64,000 nucleotides of DNA from Lentisphaerota bacterium (GTDB lineage Bacteria > Verrucomicrobiota > Kiritimatiellia > UBA8416 > JAUUYL01): assembly GCA_030590485.1 (NCBI GenBank), contig JAUUYL010000002.1, forward strand, positions 1 to 64,000, written 5' to 3'. Below, piece by piece: positions 52,346-61,233 of this stretch; within the stretch, counting starts at the first letter, position 1; the number at the start of each line of letters is the position of its first letter. The notes below the pieces were generated by a model. The model did no database searches. It saw only the letters and a list, made by a program, of their open reading frames with translations, and was not told the DNA's origin. The position numbers were made by a program, and so were the translations under genes.

Positions 52346-55300
52346 TTATGAAATCGGTTTACCTTGGGTTCGATATACTAAGCTGTACGCGGCTGGCAAA
52401 AAGAGCAGGGTTAGCAACAGTGAGTAGAGCAGGCCACCGATCACTGCAATGGCCATAGTCACGAGCATGTCGCCACCTTCGCCGAGATTCATAGCTAAAG
52501 GGGTTAACCCCAGAACGGTAGTTAGCTGCGTCATGAGAATCGGGCGAACCCGCAAAGGAGCCGCTTTACGGATGGCATCGATGGCCGAACGTCCCTTGCG
52601 CCGAAATTCTTCTGCCGATGTGAGTAACACAACCCCTTGCGAAGTAATACCTCCCATCATTACCAACACACCAATTTGGACGGTTACTCCAACGGACTCA
52701 CCGAATAAAGCCAGCGCAATAAATACGCCTGTTAAAGTCAGCGGGACATTTAGCATAATCAGAAATGGCAACACGAAGGATTCAAACTGAATAGCCAGAA
52801 TCACGTATGCAAATAATGCCGCGAAACCAAGAATTAGTCCCATCACTTGCCGGCTCTCTGCCATAAACCGAGCCTGGCTACCCATAGAGACCTCTACGCC
52901 AGAGGGTGGCTTCAGGTCAGTGGCAACTTGTTCCGCGCGGGTAAGTGCTTCTCCGACACTGACCCCAGCAGCATCGGCACGCACGATAACACGCATGATT
53001 TGGTCTTCCCTCGAGATTTCTACGGGACCAACGGCACGCACAACCGTGGCAATATCACGGAGATAAACTGGTTCTCCTTTGCGCGTGTCAATAATCAGAT
53101 TTTGCAAATCCTGTTTGTTTTTGATTGATATTTCGGGAACCATGACCCGGATCGGATAATATTCTGATCCCTCGCGATAGTGCGTTCCGACCAATCCCTG
53201 AACCAGTGAACGCATCACCGAGGCCACTTGATCAACCGAAATATCCATAGCGGAAGCACGAGCACGATCGATATGAATCCGATATTCAGGCTTGGTCATG
53301 TCCATGGAAATGTTTACGCCGGACAGCCCTGCGGTTTGTCGCAGTTTAGCGGCCAACTGTTCAGAAAACTCATAGAGTTGAACGACATCACTCCCTTTGA
53401 TATTTACCTCAACATCCTGTTCGCCCACTTTGCGTATGCCTTTGATAGGTCTGGCTTTTACCGGCAGCTTGGCTCCAGGTTCTTCCGCCTGAATTTTCTT
53501 TATTATGGGTCGAATTTTGGAAATAAACTCCATGGTAGTAACATTTCTCTGGCTACGCGGCTTGAGCTGAATGTTTAAATTACCTTCGTTCCCGACTTCC
53601 AATGTATAGAGGCCAAAGACGCGTCCGCCCGCCAGTCTAAATAGACTGTCGATTTCAGGGAGTCCCTCCATCTTGTTTTCCACTCGCGTCAGAATGCGAT
53701 TCACCTCGGCAACCGAGGTGCCACTTGGCATTTTTAGTTTAACCATGACGCGGCCATCATCCAGCTTCGGCAAGAACTCTGATCCTGATCGGCTCGCAAT
53801 CCACAATCCTGCAAGAAAGATCAGCACAAATGTTAGAATGACACGCCATTTTGCGCGCAAACAAACATTAAGAAGGCGATTATAACCAATCAGAAAAGAC
53901 TCGATGATATGATTAAATGTTCGAGCCAGTTTTGACGGGCGGGCATTACTTTCGCTACGAAGCAATCGATCCGTTAAAAGCGGCGTCAGCGTAATAGCGA
54001 CTAAGAGAGAAATCACTACGACTCCCGCGACCACCAAGACGAGTTCCTTGAATAAAATTGCCGCCATACCTGGAACAAATACAAACGGCAAAAAGATAGC
54101 TAAAAATGTCAGAGTTGCAGTCACTACAGCCGAGCCGACCTCGGTCGTACCACGTTCAGCATAATTTTCAACTCCCTCCGCCTTGAGACGTGTAATGTTT
54201 TCCAGCACGACAATCGAGTTGTCCAGAATGACACCCAGCGCAACAACCAGACCACCAAGAGAAAAGACATTAATTGAAAAGCCAGCACCTTTCATTAGCG
54301 CAAAGTTGGTTAACAAAGTAACGGGTAAAGCCACCATCATGACTACCACTTGCCGCCAGCGGCCCAGAAAAAGATAAACGACAAAAATAACGAGTATTGA
54401 GGCTATTAATGCCGAATTTTTTACGCTGTTAATTGCCCCCATAACATAGGTGCTTTCGTCTTCGACGTACCCAAACTCAATCCCTTTCGGCAGATCACCG
54501 CTTGTCTTAAGTTCTTGAAGGCGGGCTTTAACTCCATCGGCAACCTCAACCGCATTCGCGGCGTATTGTTTAAGAATTTTGAACTCAATGCAAGACGTGC
54601 CATTAAAATGCGTTTGAATACGCATCTCCTCGTGTGAATCTTCCACACGAGCAACGTCCCGGACATAAATATCCCCGCCGGTTGCCCCTCTGGCAATAAC
54701 GACATTTCTGATTTCATCAAGATTCTCAAACTCGCCCATGGTGCGTGCAATTATTTCGAGCGGTTCAACGGTCACGCGACCTGCAAATGTTTCATTGTTT
54801 TGTTCGTGCAACGCTTTGGCTACGAGCCCCGGCGAAAGTTTATATGCTTGCAGGCGTTCCGGATCCAAATGAACACGAATCTCACGTTTCATGCCTCCAA
54901 CAATTTCTGCTCCGGCAGTACCTGGCACCGTTGCCAGTCGATCCATCAGCCAGGTGTCGGCCCATTCATGAAGCTGAACAGGATCATGCTGATCTGACGT
55001 AATCATAACTTCGATTACAGGTAATTGAGACGGATCGGCTTTGATGACGACTGGGGGATCCATATCGCGCGGCAATTTTTTCGCCACCCGCCCCATTGCA
55101 GCCACAACATCCTGAAAGGCGACATCGACATTCACACCGTACGAAAAGTTAATTAGCAGCGTGTACATACCCTCAATGCTCGATGACTCGATATAATCAA
55201 GCCCGTCAACGGTTGATATGACTTCTTCTAGCGGATCGGCAATATTGGTTTCAATGTCATCCGCAGTTGCCCCACGCCACCAGACATGAACTTTCACCAT

Positions 55301-55429
55301 CGGATAGGAGATGTCGGGGAGATAGTTGATTTCCATTCGTGAAAGGCTGAATAAGCCTGTTGCAAATAATGCAACCACAAGCACGGTGACCGCTACCGGA
55401 CGTTTTAATGCTTCAAGCGTGATTTTCAT
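52346..55429 (-). CDS. RND efflux permease (HAE1/AcrB type)
   Basis: A 1027-residue inner-membrane pump with twelve helices and two large periplasmic domains. MKITLEALKRPVAVTVLVVALFATG, LPDISYPMVKVHVWWRGA, ALGVILDNSIVVLENITRL (helix 4, D-N form of the proton relay) and QVASVMRSLVQGLVG are visible. It overlaps the adaptor gene by one base. The presence of TolC-type and adaptor genes in the same run gives a complete tripartite pump. The cargo is unknown; a universal stress protein and redox proteins in the run suggest reactive or xenobiotic compounds. Confidence 0.95.
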   Translation of the reverse strand: MKITLEALKRPVAVTVLVVALFATGLFSLSRMEINYLPDISYPMVKVHVWWRGATADDIETNIADPLEEVISTVDGLDYIESSSIEGMYTLLINFSYGVNVDVAFQDVVAAMGRVAKKLPRDMDPPVVIKADPSQLPVIEVMITSDQHDPVQLHEWADTWLMDRLATVPGTAGAEIVGGMKREIRVHLDPERLQAYKLSPGLVAKALHEQNNETFAGRVTVEPLEIIARTMGEFENLDEIRNVVIARGATGGDIYVRDVARVEDSHEEMRIQTHFNGTSCIEFKILKQYAANAVEVADGVKARLQELKTSGDLPKGIEFGYVEDESTYVMGAINSVKNSALIASILVIFVVYLFLGRWRQVVVMMVALPVTLLTNFALMKGAGFSINVFSLGGLVVALGVILDNSIVVLENITRLKAEGVENYAERGTTEVGSAVVTATLTFLAIFLPFVFVPGMAAILFKELVLVVAGVVVISLLVAITLTPLLTDRLLRSESNARPSKLARTFNHIIESFLIGYNRLLNVCLRAKWRVILTFVLIFLAGLWIASRSGSEFLPKLDDGRVMVKLKMPSGTSVAEVNRILTRVENKMEGLPEIDSLFRLAGGRVFGLYTLEVGNEGNLNIQLKPRSQRNVTTMEFISKIRPIIKKIQAEEPGAKLPVKARPIKGIRKVGEQDVEVNIKGSDVVQLYEFSEQLAAKLRQTAGLSGVNISMDMTKPEYRIHIDRARASAMDISVDQVASVMRSLVQGLVGTHYREGSEYYPIRVMVPEISIKNKQDLQNLIIDTRKGEPVYLRDIATVVRAVGPVEISREDQIMRVIVRADAAGVSVGEALTRAEQVATDLKPPSGVEVSMGSQARFMAESRQVMGLILGFAALFAYVILAIQFESFVLPFLIMLNVPLTLTGVFIALALFGESVGVTVQIGVLVMMGGITSQGVVLLTSAEEFRRKGRSAIDAIRKAAPLRVRPILMTQLTTVLGLTPLAMNLGEGGDMLVTMAIAVIGGLLYSLLLTLLFLPAAYSLVYRTQGKPIS

Positions 55430-56727
55430 TATAGCGCACCTTTCACTTCGGTTGATTCAAGTGGTGCCACATTGATCTTTGCCCCTTTTTTGAGGTTAAG
55501 ATTTCCTTCTACAATAACCAGTTCACCCGGCTGAACACCTTTAAGTATTTGCACCAAATCACCTTGCTCAAGGCCGAGCGTCACTCGTCTTTTAATGGCC
55601 GTGCCTTCTTGGGCAACAAACAAAATATGATCGCCGCGCGGTGTGGCTACAATCGCTTTAGACGGCACGACAATCGCTTTTTTAATGATTCTCCCAGTCA
55701 AGGATACGCGGGCGAACATGCGCGGGATTAACGCCACGGGGTCAGTAACCCGCAACTCAACCAGACGGGTTCGCGAGGCGTTTTCCAGTCGCGGGTAAAT
55801 TCGTTCGATCTCTGCGTTGAAAGTCTTTCCAGGATAGGCATCCAGCTGTACTTTAGCGACGGTGCCTTTGTGCAGATCCGCCGAACAATTCTCCGGCAAT
55901 CCGACACGAATCACTAAACTCTTGGGGTCGATTATTTTCAAGAGAGGCTGGCGCGGAACAGCCATGTCCCCAGGGCGCACATAAACCTCTGTAATAATTC
56001 CTGCGAATGGAGCGGTGATCAGGCATTCGTTCAGCTTTGCCTGTGCAATATCTCGGCGCGCAATGGCTTCAGAGACTGATGCTTGAGCGATGGCAAGCTC
56101 GGTGCGCGTCGGCCCAGCTTTCAGCATCTTGAGATGTTCTTTTGCTGATTCGAACTGAGTTTTGCATTTGGTGTAATCCACGCGTGCTTTTTCTTTGGCT
56201 TCAACAGGTAATGTTCCGCTTTCGACTAATGAACTGATACGGTTGAGATCTTCTTTTGCAAAATCAGTGCATTCGATAAAATGAAGCATCGATTCGTTGG
56301 CCTGGGCAATCTCTTCGGGGCGGGCACCAGCTTTAAGGTCATCACGTTTTGCTTTCGTGACGGCGAGAACCGCTTCGGCAACGGCCAATTCCTGCTTATA
56401 TAGCGGTCGTGTGATTTCGATAAGTTTTTGTCCTGGCTGGTCGATTAAATCACCTTCTCGCCATGGGCAAAATGAAATGGGGCCTTCTGCGGTTGATTCG
56501 AGCTCAACTGTGTTCATGGCCAGCACATCGCCAGTTGTCAATAGCGATTCTTCGAGACGTATTTCGATGGCTTTTTTGGCAACAACCCGGCTGACAGGTG
56601 GTGTTTTCTTTTGTTGCGCTTGGCCGCACCCACTAAATCCTGCCATTAGCGCAACCGCGATTGCTCCGGTTACAAGGGTGTTTTTTATCCGTCTTCCTGT
56701 TCTGCTGTCCTGTGAATTTGAGTTCAT
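55429..56727 (-). CDS. RND efflux membrane-fusion (adaptor) protein
   Basis: A 432-residue periplasmic adaptor. The N terminus has a lipobox-like GFSGC after a hydrophobic segment. The lipoyl/hairpin region shows GDLIDQPGQKLIEI and ITAPFAGIITEVYVRPGDMAV, followed by the beta-barrel and membrane-proximal domains. It couples the permease to the TolC-type channel. Confidence 0.93.
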   Translation of the reverse strand: MNSNSQDSRTGRRIKNTLVTGAIAVALMAGFSGCGQAQQKKTPPVSRVVAKKAIEIRLEESLLTTGDVLAMNTVELESTAEGPISFCPWREGDLIDQPGQKLIEITRPLYKQELAVAEAVLAVTKAKRDDLKAGARPEEIAQANESMLHFIECTDFAKEDLNRISSLVESGTLPVEAKEKARVDYTKCKTQFESAKEHLKMLKAGPTRTELAIAQASVSEAIARRDIAQAKLNECLITAPFAGIITEVYVRPGDMAVPRQPLLKIIDPKSLVIRVGLPENCSADLHKGTVAKVQLDAYPGKTFNAEIERIYPRLENASRTRLVELRVTDPVALIPRMFARVSLTGRIIKKAIVVPSKAIVATPRGDHILFVAQEGTAIKRRVTLGLEQGDLVQILKGVQPGELVIVEGNLNLKKGAKINVAPLESTEVKGAL

Positions 56728-56729
56728 TA

Positions 56730-57632
56730 TTATTTTTCCTTAATATTTAGAGTCTCAATTAGTTTCTTAAATGGCTTGCGAATGAGAAATACAGGTGATG
56801 AGGCATGACGAGCCGTGTGGTGGCTAATACTCCCCATAAATAATTCGCTGATATATCCGCGGCCATGTGTTCCCATTATGATAAGGCTTGCATCTTTATC
56901 CTGCTTGAGGATTTCTTCGATGGGCGCACCGTGAGAAAGTTTGAGAGAAATGGAGGCCTCGCTAACTTTTTCAAGTCGAGCCTTCAAAACCTCGAGTCGC
57001 CGCCGATCAATAATATCGAACTCATGTATTTTGTGGTGATGGTGTTTTTGCAGTTTGTTTATATCTTGCGTATGAAGAAGAGTAATCTGCTTCGCGCCTT
57101 TAGCCGCGATTTCAAGCAGATATTGAAAAGCATATTCCGAATGGTCGGAAAAATCGGTCGGACATAGTATGTGTCGCATGAAATCACAAGGCTCTCCAGC
57201 GCAAATGGCGCCGCCCGTCTCTTTGTTGTAATCAATTCGTATGATGAGTAGCGGTTGAGATACTCTATGCAGGATTTCCGCAGCGGTACCGCCAAGAAAA
57301 AGCTCGCTGGAAAAATTATGCCCACGAGATCCTATAATAATGAGTGAACATTCTTCTTGCTCTGCCAAATTCGGAATCTCAAGCGCGGGCAATCCCGGTT
57401 CAACGACAAGTTTTACCGAAAACCCTTTCTTGCTAAGGGATTCCCGGAATGGTTCAAGCGAGGCTTCAATGTGTGTTTTAGTTTCCTCAGGGAAGGCAAC
57501 TTGCTCCGGAACCATAAAGTATTGCGCAATCAGAGCCTGTTCGGTGCCGAGCTGGTGCAATTCAGCGACACAGGAAATGATCACCTTCGCTACAGGCGAT
57601 GAATCGGTGGCGATTAATACTTTTTTAAACAT
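56730..57632 (-). CDS. Tandem universal stress protein (UspA family)
   Basis: A 300-residue protein with two Usp domains. The second ends with the nucleotide-binding pattern MGTHGRGYISELFMGSISHH (G-x2-G-x9-G-S form); the first has IGSRGHNFSSELFLGGTA, similar. ATP binding is therefore likely. It sits between the adaptor and TolC-type genes within the pump operon. Confidence 0.92.
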   Translation of the reverse strand: MFKKVLIATDSSPVAKVIISCVAELHQLGTEQALIAQYFMVPEQVAFPEETKTHIEASLEPFRESLSKKGFSVKLVVEPGLPALEIPNLAEQEECSLIIIGSRGHNFSSELFLGGTAAEILHRVSQPLLIIRIDYNKETGGAICAGEPCDFMRHILCPTDFSDHSEYAFQYLLEIAAKGAKQITLLHTQDINKLQKHHHHKIHEFDIIDRRRLEVLKARLEKVSEASISLKLSHGAPIEEILKQDKDASLIIMGTHGRGYISELFMGSISHHTARHASSPVFLIRKPFKKLIETLNIKEK

Positions 57633-57647
57633 AGGGTTACTCCCGTT

Positions 57648-58997
57648 TTACAAATTATTTCCCGTAGCTAACTGGTATTGCGCTTGTGCGGTTTTGTAAT
57701 CCGCTAATGAACGGTAATAATTCATTTGAGCGTTCAGAAATGCGGATTGTGCGTCTAACACATCAGTGACCGAACCCTTGCCGTATGTATATCTTTCACG
57801 CTCAATTCGAAGGCTTTCCTTAGCCTGCTCAATGCTTTTTTCAGTTGCGTGAACCCGTTCATATGACGAGTTTATATTCAAATAAGCGATTTCTACATCC
57901 AGTTGAACTTGGAGTTCGATTTGGCGTAACTTTTCCAGCGCGACGGAGTGAACGGCTTTCTCTTCTCTGATTTTTGCACTTATATATCCGCCGGAAAATA
58001 TTGGAAGATTCACTTCAAGCATCACGCTACCTGTCTCATTGTTCAGCTCGGGTTCGTGCGCATCCCATTCGTTTCCAATTGCACCTTTCAGAGCGACTGA
58101 AGGGCTGCGCAAACCATATACGGCCTTCACTTTTCTTGCTTTTGATTGCAGAACAGCTTTCACCTCCAGATAATCGGAGCGGACCGCTAGCGCCCTCTTT
58201 AATCCCTGCTCCATGTTGGGAACCGTTTCTTTGATGAATTCAAGCTGACCAGTGACCTTTGGGTTCTCGCCGACAACATAAGGCGCACCCATCAGGTTAT
58301 TTAATAAACGGTTTTGAATTGCGAGAACATTCTTTTCCTGCGTCAAGCGTTGCTTCAAATCGCTTAATCTAACTTCTGTTCGCAGCAGATCTACTCGCGC
58401 TGCTTTTTTGGCATGGATCAACTCAATAATTCGCTTATGGTGTCCCTCTAATGCTTCTTGCGAGAATTCGAAAGCTTCGAGGGTGTGACGCTGCGCCAAG
58501 ATGCTGTAAAAAATGCTGGTCACATCAAAGACCAGCTCTTCTCGGCTTCGTGTGAAACGGTATTCTGCAGCATCATGCAATAATGCTGCCGCACGAGATT
58601 CGTTGATCAACCGACCGCCAGTGAAAAGCTGCATTTGGACTATGACTTCGCTCGCAAGAGGTTGGTCGGTAAATTGAAGGGTATCTCCTGCCCCCGGCCG
58701 ACGAGGTGTAATTAATCGGTCATCACGATATTGTGTAATAGAACCGTTTAGATTCATCTGAGGAAGACGTGAACTCACTGCCAAATTGTGACGAGCATCC
58801 GCGGCACCGACCTCAAAATAACGGGCAGAGAGTCCAGGGTTATTTACCAATGCGATTTCAATTACGTTATGAAGCGTTAACGTGCTTGGAGGTTGCTCGA
58901 GGGCGGCAGACCTACTTACGCCGACAAGAAGATAGCTAATCACCAGAAAAGAGATCGCGCAATGCCTTTGAAATCGTGCATAACTGTAAGGTTTCAT
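57648..58997 (-). CDS. TolC-family outer-membrane efflux channel
   Basis: A 449-residue outer-membrane factor. A signal sequence (AISFLVISYLLVGVSRSAALE) precedes the two repeats of long coiled-coil helices: VIEIALVNNPGLSARYFEVGAADA and later SYERVHATEKSIEQAKESLRIERERYTYG, ending DYKTAQAQYQLATG. The start at 58997 is chosen over an extension that overlaps trxA. It completes the tripartite pump. Confidence 0.92.
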   Translation of the reverse strand: MKPYSYARFQRHCAISFLVISYLLVGVSRSAALEQPPSTLTLHNVIEIALVNNPGLSARYFEVGAADARHNLAVSSRLPQMNLNGSITQYRDDRLITPRRPGAGDTLQFTDQPLASEVIVQMQLFTGGRLINESRAAALLHDAAEYRFTRSREELVFDVTSIFYSILAQRHTLEAFEFSQEALEGHHKRIIELIHAKKAARVDLLRTEVRLSDLKQRLTQEKNVLAIQNRLLNNLMGAPYVVGENPKVTGQLEFIKETVPNMEQGLKRALAVRSDYLEVKAVLQSKARKVKAVYGLRSPSVALKGAIGNEWDAHEPELNNETGSVMLEVNLPIFSGGYISAKIREEKAVHSVALEKLRQIELQVQLDVEIAYLNINSSYERVHATEKSIEQAKESLRIERERYTYGKGSVTDVLDAQSAFLNAQMNYYRSLADYKTAQAQYQLATGNNL

Positions 58998-59010
58998 GAC
59001 AAATTCCTTC

Positions 59011-59334
59011 CTAAAGATTACACTCAATCGCCGCACTTAATATGTCTTCCTGCTGGACGCCGACAAACTGCTCCACCACCTCGCCATCCTTAAATATGAT
59101 TATAGTCGGTATTGAACGCACACCATACTCTGCCGCTACAGGTTGAGCTTCATCAACATTGACTTTTGCCACCTTCGCTCGATCTTCAATCTTCTCAGCC
59201 ACCTGCTCCACAATAGGACCCTGCATCATGCACGGCCCACACCAAGGTGCCCAAAAGTCAACCAGCGTCACGCCAGAACCAATCGTCTCCGCAAAATCCG
59301 CATCCGTTAGATTCAACACTTTATCAGTCATCAT
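59011..59334 (-). CDS. trxA: Thioredoxin
   Basis: A 107-residue classical thioredoxin with VDFWAPWCGPCMMQGPIVEQ and RSIPTIIIFKDGEVV. It is the first gene of the efflux/thiol run that ends with trxB and an atypical thioredoxin 12.5 kb downstream. The AGGAGG site overlaps the end of a possible small upstream frame. A sigma-54 promoter and TGTTGCA palindromes lie upstream. Confidence 0.97.
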   Translation of the reverse strand: MMTDKVLNLTDADFAETIGSGVTLVDFWAPWCGPCMMQGPIVEQVAEKIEDRAKVAKVNVDEAQPVAAEYGVRSIPTIIIFKDGEVVEQFVGVQQEDILSAAIECNL

Positions 59335-59400
59335 TCAGCCTCCTTCTTTATTACGACCTACAATATTCTTTAAATCCTCTTTCATCTCTGCCAATGCTAA

Positions 59401-59417
59401 CGCAAGCTTTATGCCAA
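59401..59417 (-). promoter_or_regulatory. Sigma-54 promoter upstream of trxA
   Basis: The minus strand reads GTTGGCATAAAGCTTGCG: TTGGCA at -24, TTGC at -12, 10 bases between GG and GC. It lies about 70 bases before trxA. The 374-base gap 59335-59708 also holds the TGTTGC palindromes. Confidence 0.8.
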
Positions 59418-59551
59418 CTGCCAAAACCATTGACAATATTGGGATCAGCAAAACTATAAAACATAGAAATATGCCTGATATGACAGACTTAAAAAATATT
59501 CAGATTTAATAACAGTCCGAGGAAACCGTCATAACCCAATCCCAGAATCGG

Positions 59552-59598
59552 TGTTGCATGCAACATGACCTGATGTTGCGTGCAATGCACGCGCAACA
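59552..59598. promoter_or_regulatory. TGTTGCATGCAACA palindrome plus imperfect second site
   Basis: A perfect 14-bp palindrome at 59552-59565 and an imperfect inverted repeat at 59574-59598 (TGTTGCGTGC...GCGCAACA), 137-185 bp upstream of the -24 element. They share the TTGCA core with the sites at 44534 and 61076, which points to related activators. Confidence 0.7.
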
Positions 59599-59708
59599 GT
59601 TATGCAACGATTATGATTCCTGACAAATTAAGGAGGATTCGGTGTTTGGGGCACGCAATAAAAACAATGATGACAAGGCAATATTTAAACGGGAACCACA
59701 GACAAAGC

Positions 59709-61067
59709 CTACTTGATTCCGTAACGCTTCATTTTGCGATAGAGTGTGCTGGGATTAATGCCAAGCTGTTTGGCTGCCGCCGTTCTGTTGGCAACGTTGT
59801 CTTCAAGCGCATCACGAATAGCTCTCTTTCCAATCTCATCAAGCGAAAGAGAGCCTTTGCCAGACTCATGCAGTACCCCATATGCAAGCTCTTTAGGCAT
59901 ATGATGGAGGTGTATAACAGATTCTTTACAGAGAACAAACGCATGCTGAAGCAGATTTTCCAATTCTCGAATATTTCCCGGGAAATCATGCCTCATGATT
60001 GCACCCATCACAGAATCATCAATAGCTTCTATGCTCTTTCCTGTCTCCGCATTTAAACGATTCCTGAAATGTTCAACAAGAAGAGGCATATCACAACGCC
60101 GCTCCCGCAGAGGTGGCAACTCAAGCCGTAAAACATTCAACCTATAGTAAAGATCCTCTCTGAATGACCCGTCATACACCTTCTCAAGAAGACGCTGATT
60201 CGTCGCTGCAACTATTCTAACATCACTCCGCACAGCCTCTGTCCCACCAAGAGGTTCATATGTCTTCTCCTGAAGAACCCTCAACAAACGAACCTGCAAA
60301 GCAGGGGAAATATCACCTATCTCATCAAGAAATAACGTTCCGCCTTTTGCCAGATCAAAACGGCCTGGCTTATCGCGCTTGGCATCCGTAAAAGCCCCTT
60401 TCTTGTACCCAAAGAGCTCCGACTCCAGCAATGCGTCAGGAAGAGCGCCACAATTCACTGCAACAAACGGCTTGTCTTTTCTTTGCCCAAGATTATGTAT
60501 TGCCCTGGCAAAAAGCTCCTTGCCTGTGCCACTTTCACCCTCAATCAGAACACTTACGTTGGAACCCGCTATATCCGGCAAAATAGCAAACAACTCATGC
60601 ATCTTGGAATTCCGACTCACAATGTCCTGAAACGTATAAGACTTCTTGATCTCTTTGCGCAATTCCTCTTCCGCGCTCAAATCACGAAACGACTCCACGC
60701 CGCCAATGATACGCCCATCCACATCACACAAACACGCCGCACTGATACTGACAAGCAAAGAACGCCCCGACCTATCCAAAATCTCAACTGGCTTATTGAT
60801 AACCTGCTTGCCTCTTTTCCTGACATGCTCAAGAGTACATGCAGAACCACAATGAGCCGTCTTAAACACATCATAACAAAATTGACCTACCGCCTCCTGC
60901 TCAGAAAAACCAGTTATCCGCTCTGCCGCTTGATTAAAAAATGTTATACGCTTATCACAATCAACCGTAAACACACCATCGGCAACACAGTTCAGTATCG
61001 TCTCCAACTGCTCCCTCCGAATCTGACCCAAACGGTTTTTTAATTGTTTCTTAACAGCCATAACCAT
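59709..61067 (-). CDS. Sigma-54 activator (Cys-rich PAS-AAA+-Fis)
   Basis: About 452 residues. A PAS domain (about 20-140) carries the cysteine insert GQFCYDVFKTAHCGSACTLE, like the one in the activator at 21634. The AAA+ core has GESGTGKE, the loop GAFTDA in place of the canonical GAFTGA, and FLDEIGD. The Fis-type helix-turn-helix ends AAKQLGINPSTLYRKMKRYGIK. Start codons ATG 61067 and 61061 are possible; a GTG at 61088 lies inside the inverted repeat and is less likely. It lies upstream of and on the same strand as trxA, with the trxA sigma-54 promoter and palindromes between. Confidence 0.92.
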   Translation of the reverse strand: MVMAVKKQLKNRLGQIRREQLETILNCVADGVFTVDCDKRITFFNQAAERITGFSEQEAVGQFCYDVFKTAHCGSACTLEHVRKRGKQVINKPVEILDRSGRSLLVSISAACLCDVDGRIIGGVESFRDLSAEEELRKEIKKSYTFQDIVSRNSKMHELFAILPDIAGSNVSVLIEGESGTGKELFARAIHNLGQRKDKPFVAVNCGALPDALLESELFGYKKGAFTDAKRDKPGRFDLAKGGTLFLDEIGDISPALQVRLLRVLQEKTYEPLGGTEAVRSDVRIVAATNQRLLEKVYDGSFREDLYYRLNVLRLELPPLRERRCDMPLLVEHFRNRLNAETGKSIEAIDDSVMGAIMRHDFPGNIRELENLLQHAFVLCKESVIHLHHMPKELAYGVLHESGKGSLSLDEIGKRAIRDALEDNVANRTAAAKQLGINPSTLYRKMKRYGIK

Positions 61068-61075
61068 AAACACTA

Positions 61076-61105
61076 TTGCAATTTGCACGATATGTCAAAT
61101 TGCAA
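61076..61105. promoter_or_regulatory. Inverted repeat TTGCAATTTG-N10-CAAATTGCAA before the third activator
   Basis: Perfect 10-base arms, ending about 9 bases before the ATG at 61067. Probably an autoregulatory or enhancer site; the arms contain TTGCAA like the other TTGCA sites. The remaining gap to 61233 shows no gene. Confidence 0.72.
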
Positions 61106-61233
61106 GATACTTTTGAAGAGAAAGCCCTTGCCATAATTTTTTAAGTACATAGTATCTAAAGTTCAAAGAATATAGCGAGACGCCGAATGGACCAAGTGTA
61201 AAATAGAGCAAATGATTAGGTAACATCAGACAA

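Noticed and set aside
59335-59500. Possible small membrane protein (hydrophobic stretch followed by AEMKEDLKNIVG) ending just before trxA
   Set aside because: The frame is open only after a stop near 59500, has no convincing ATG before the hydrophobic part, and overlaps the sigma-54 promoter.
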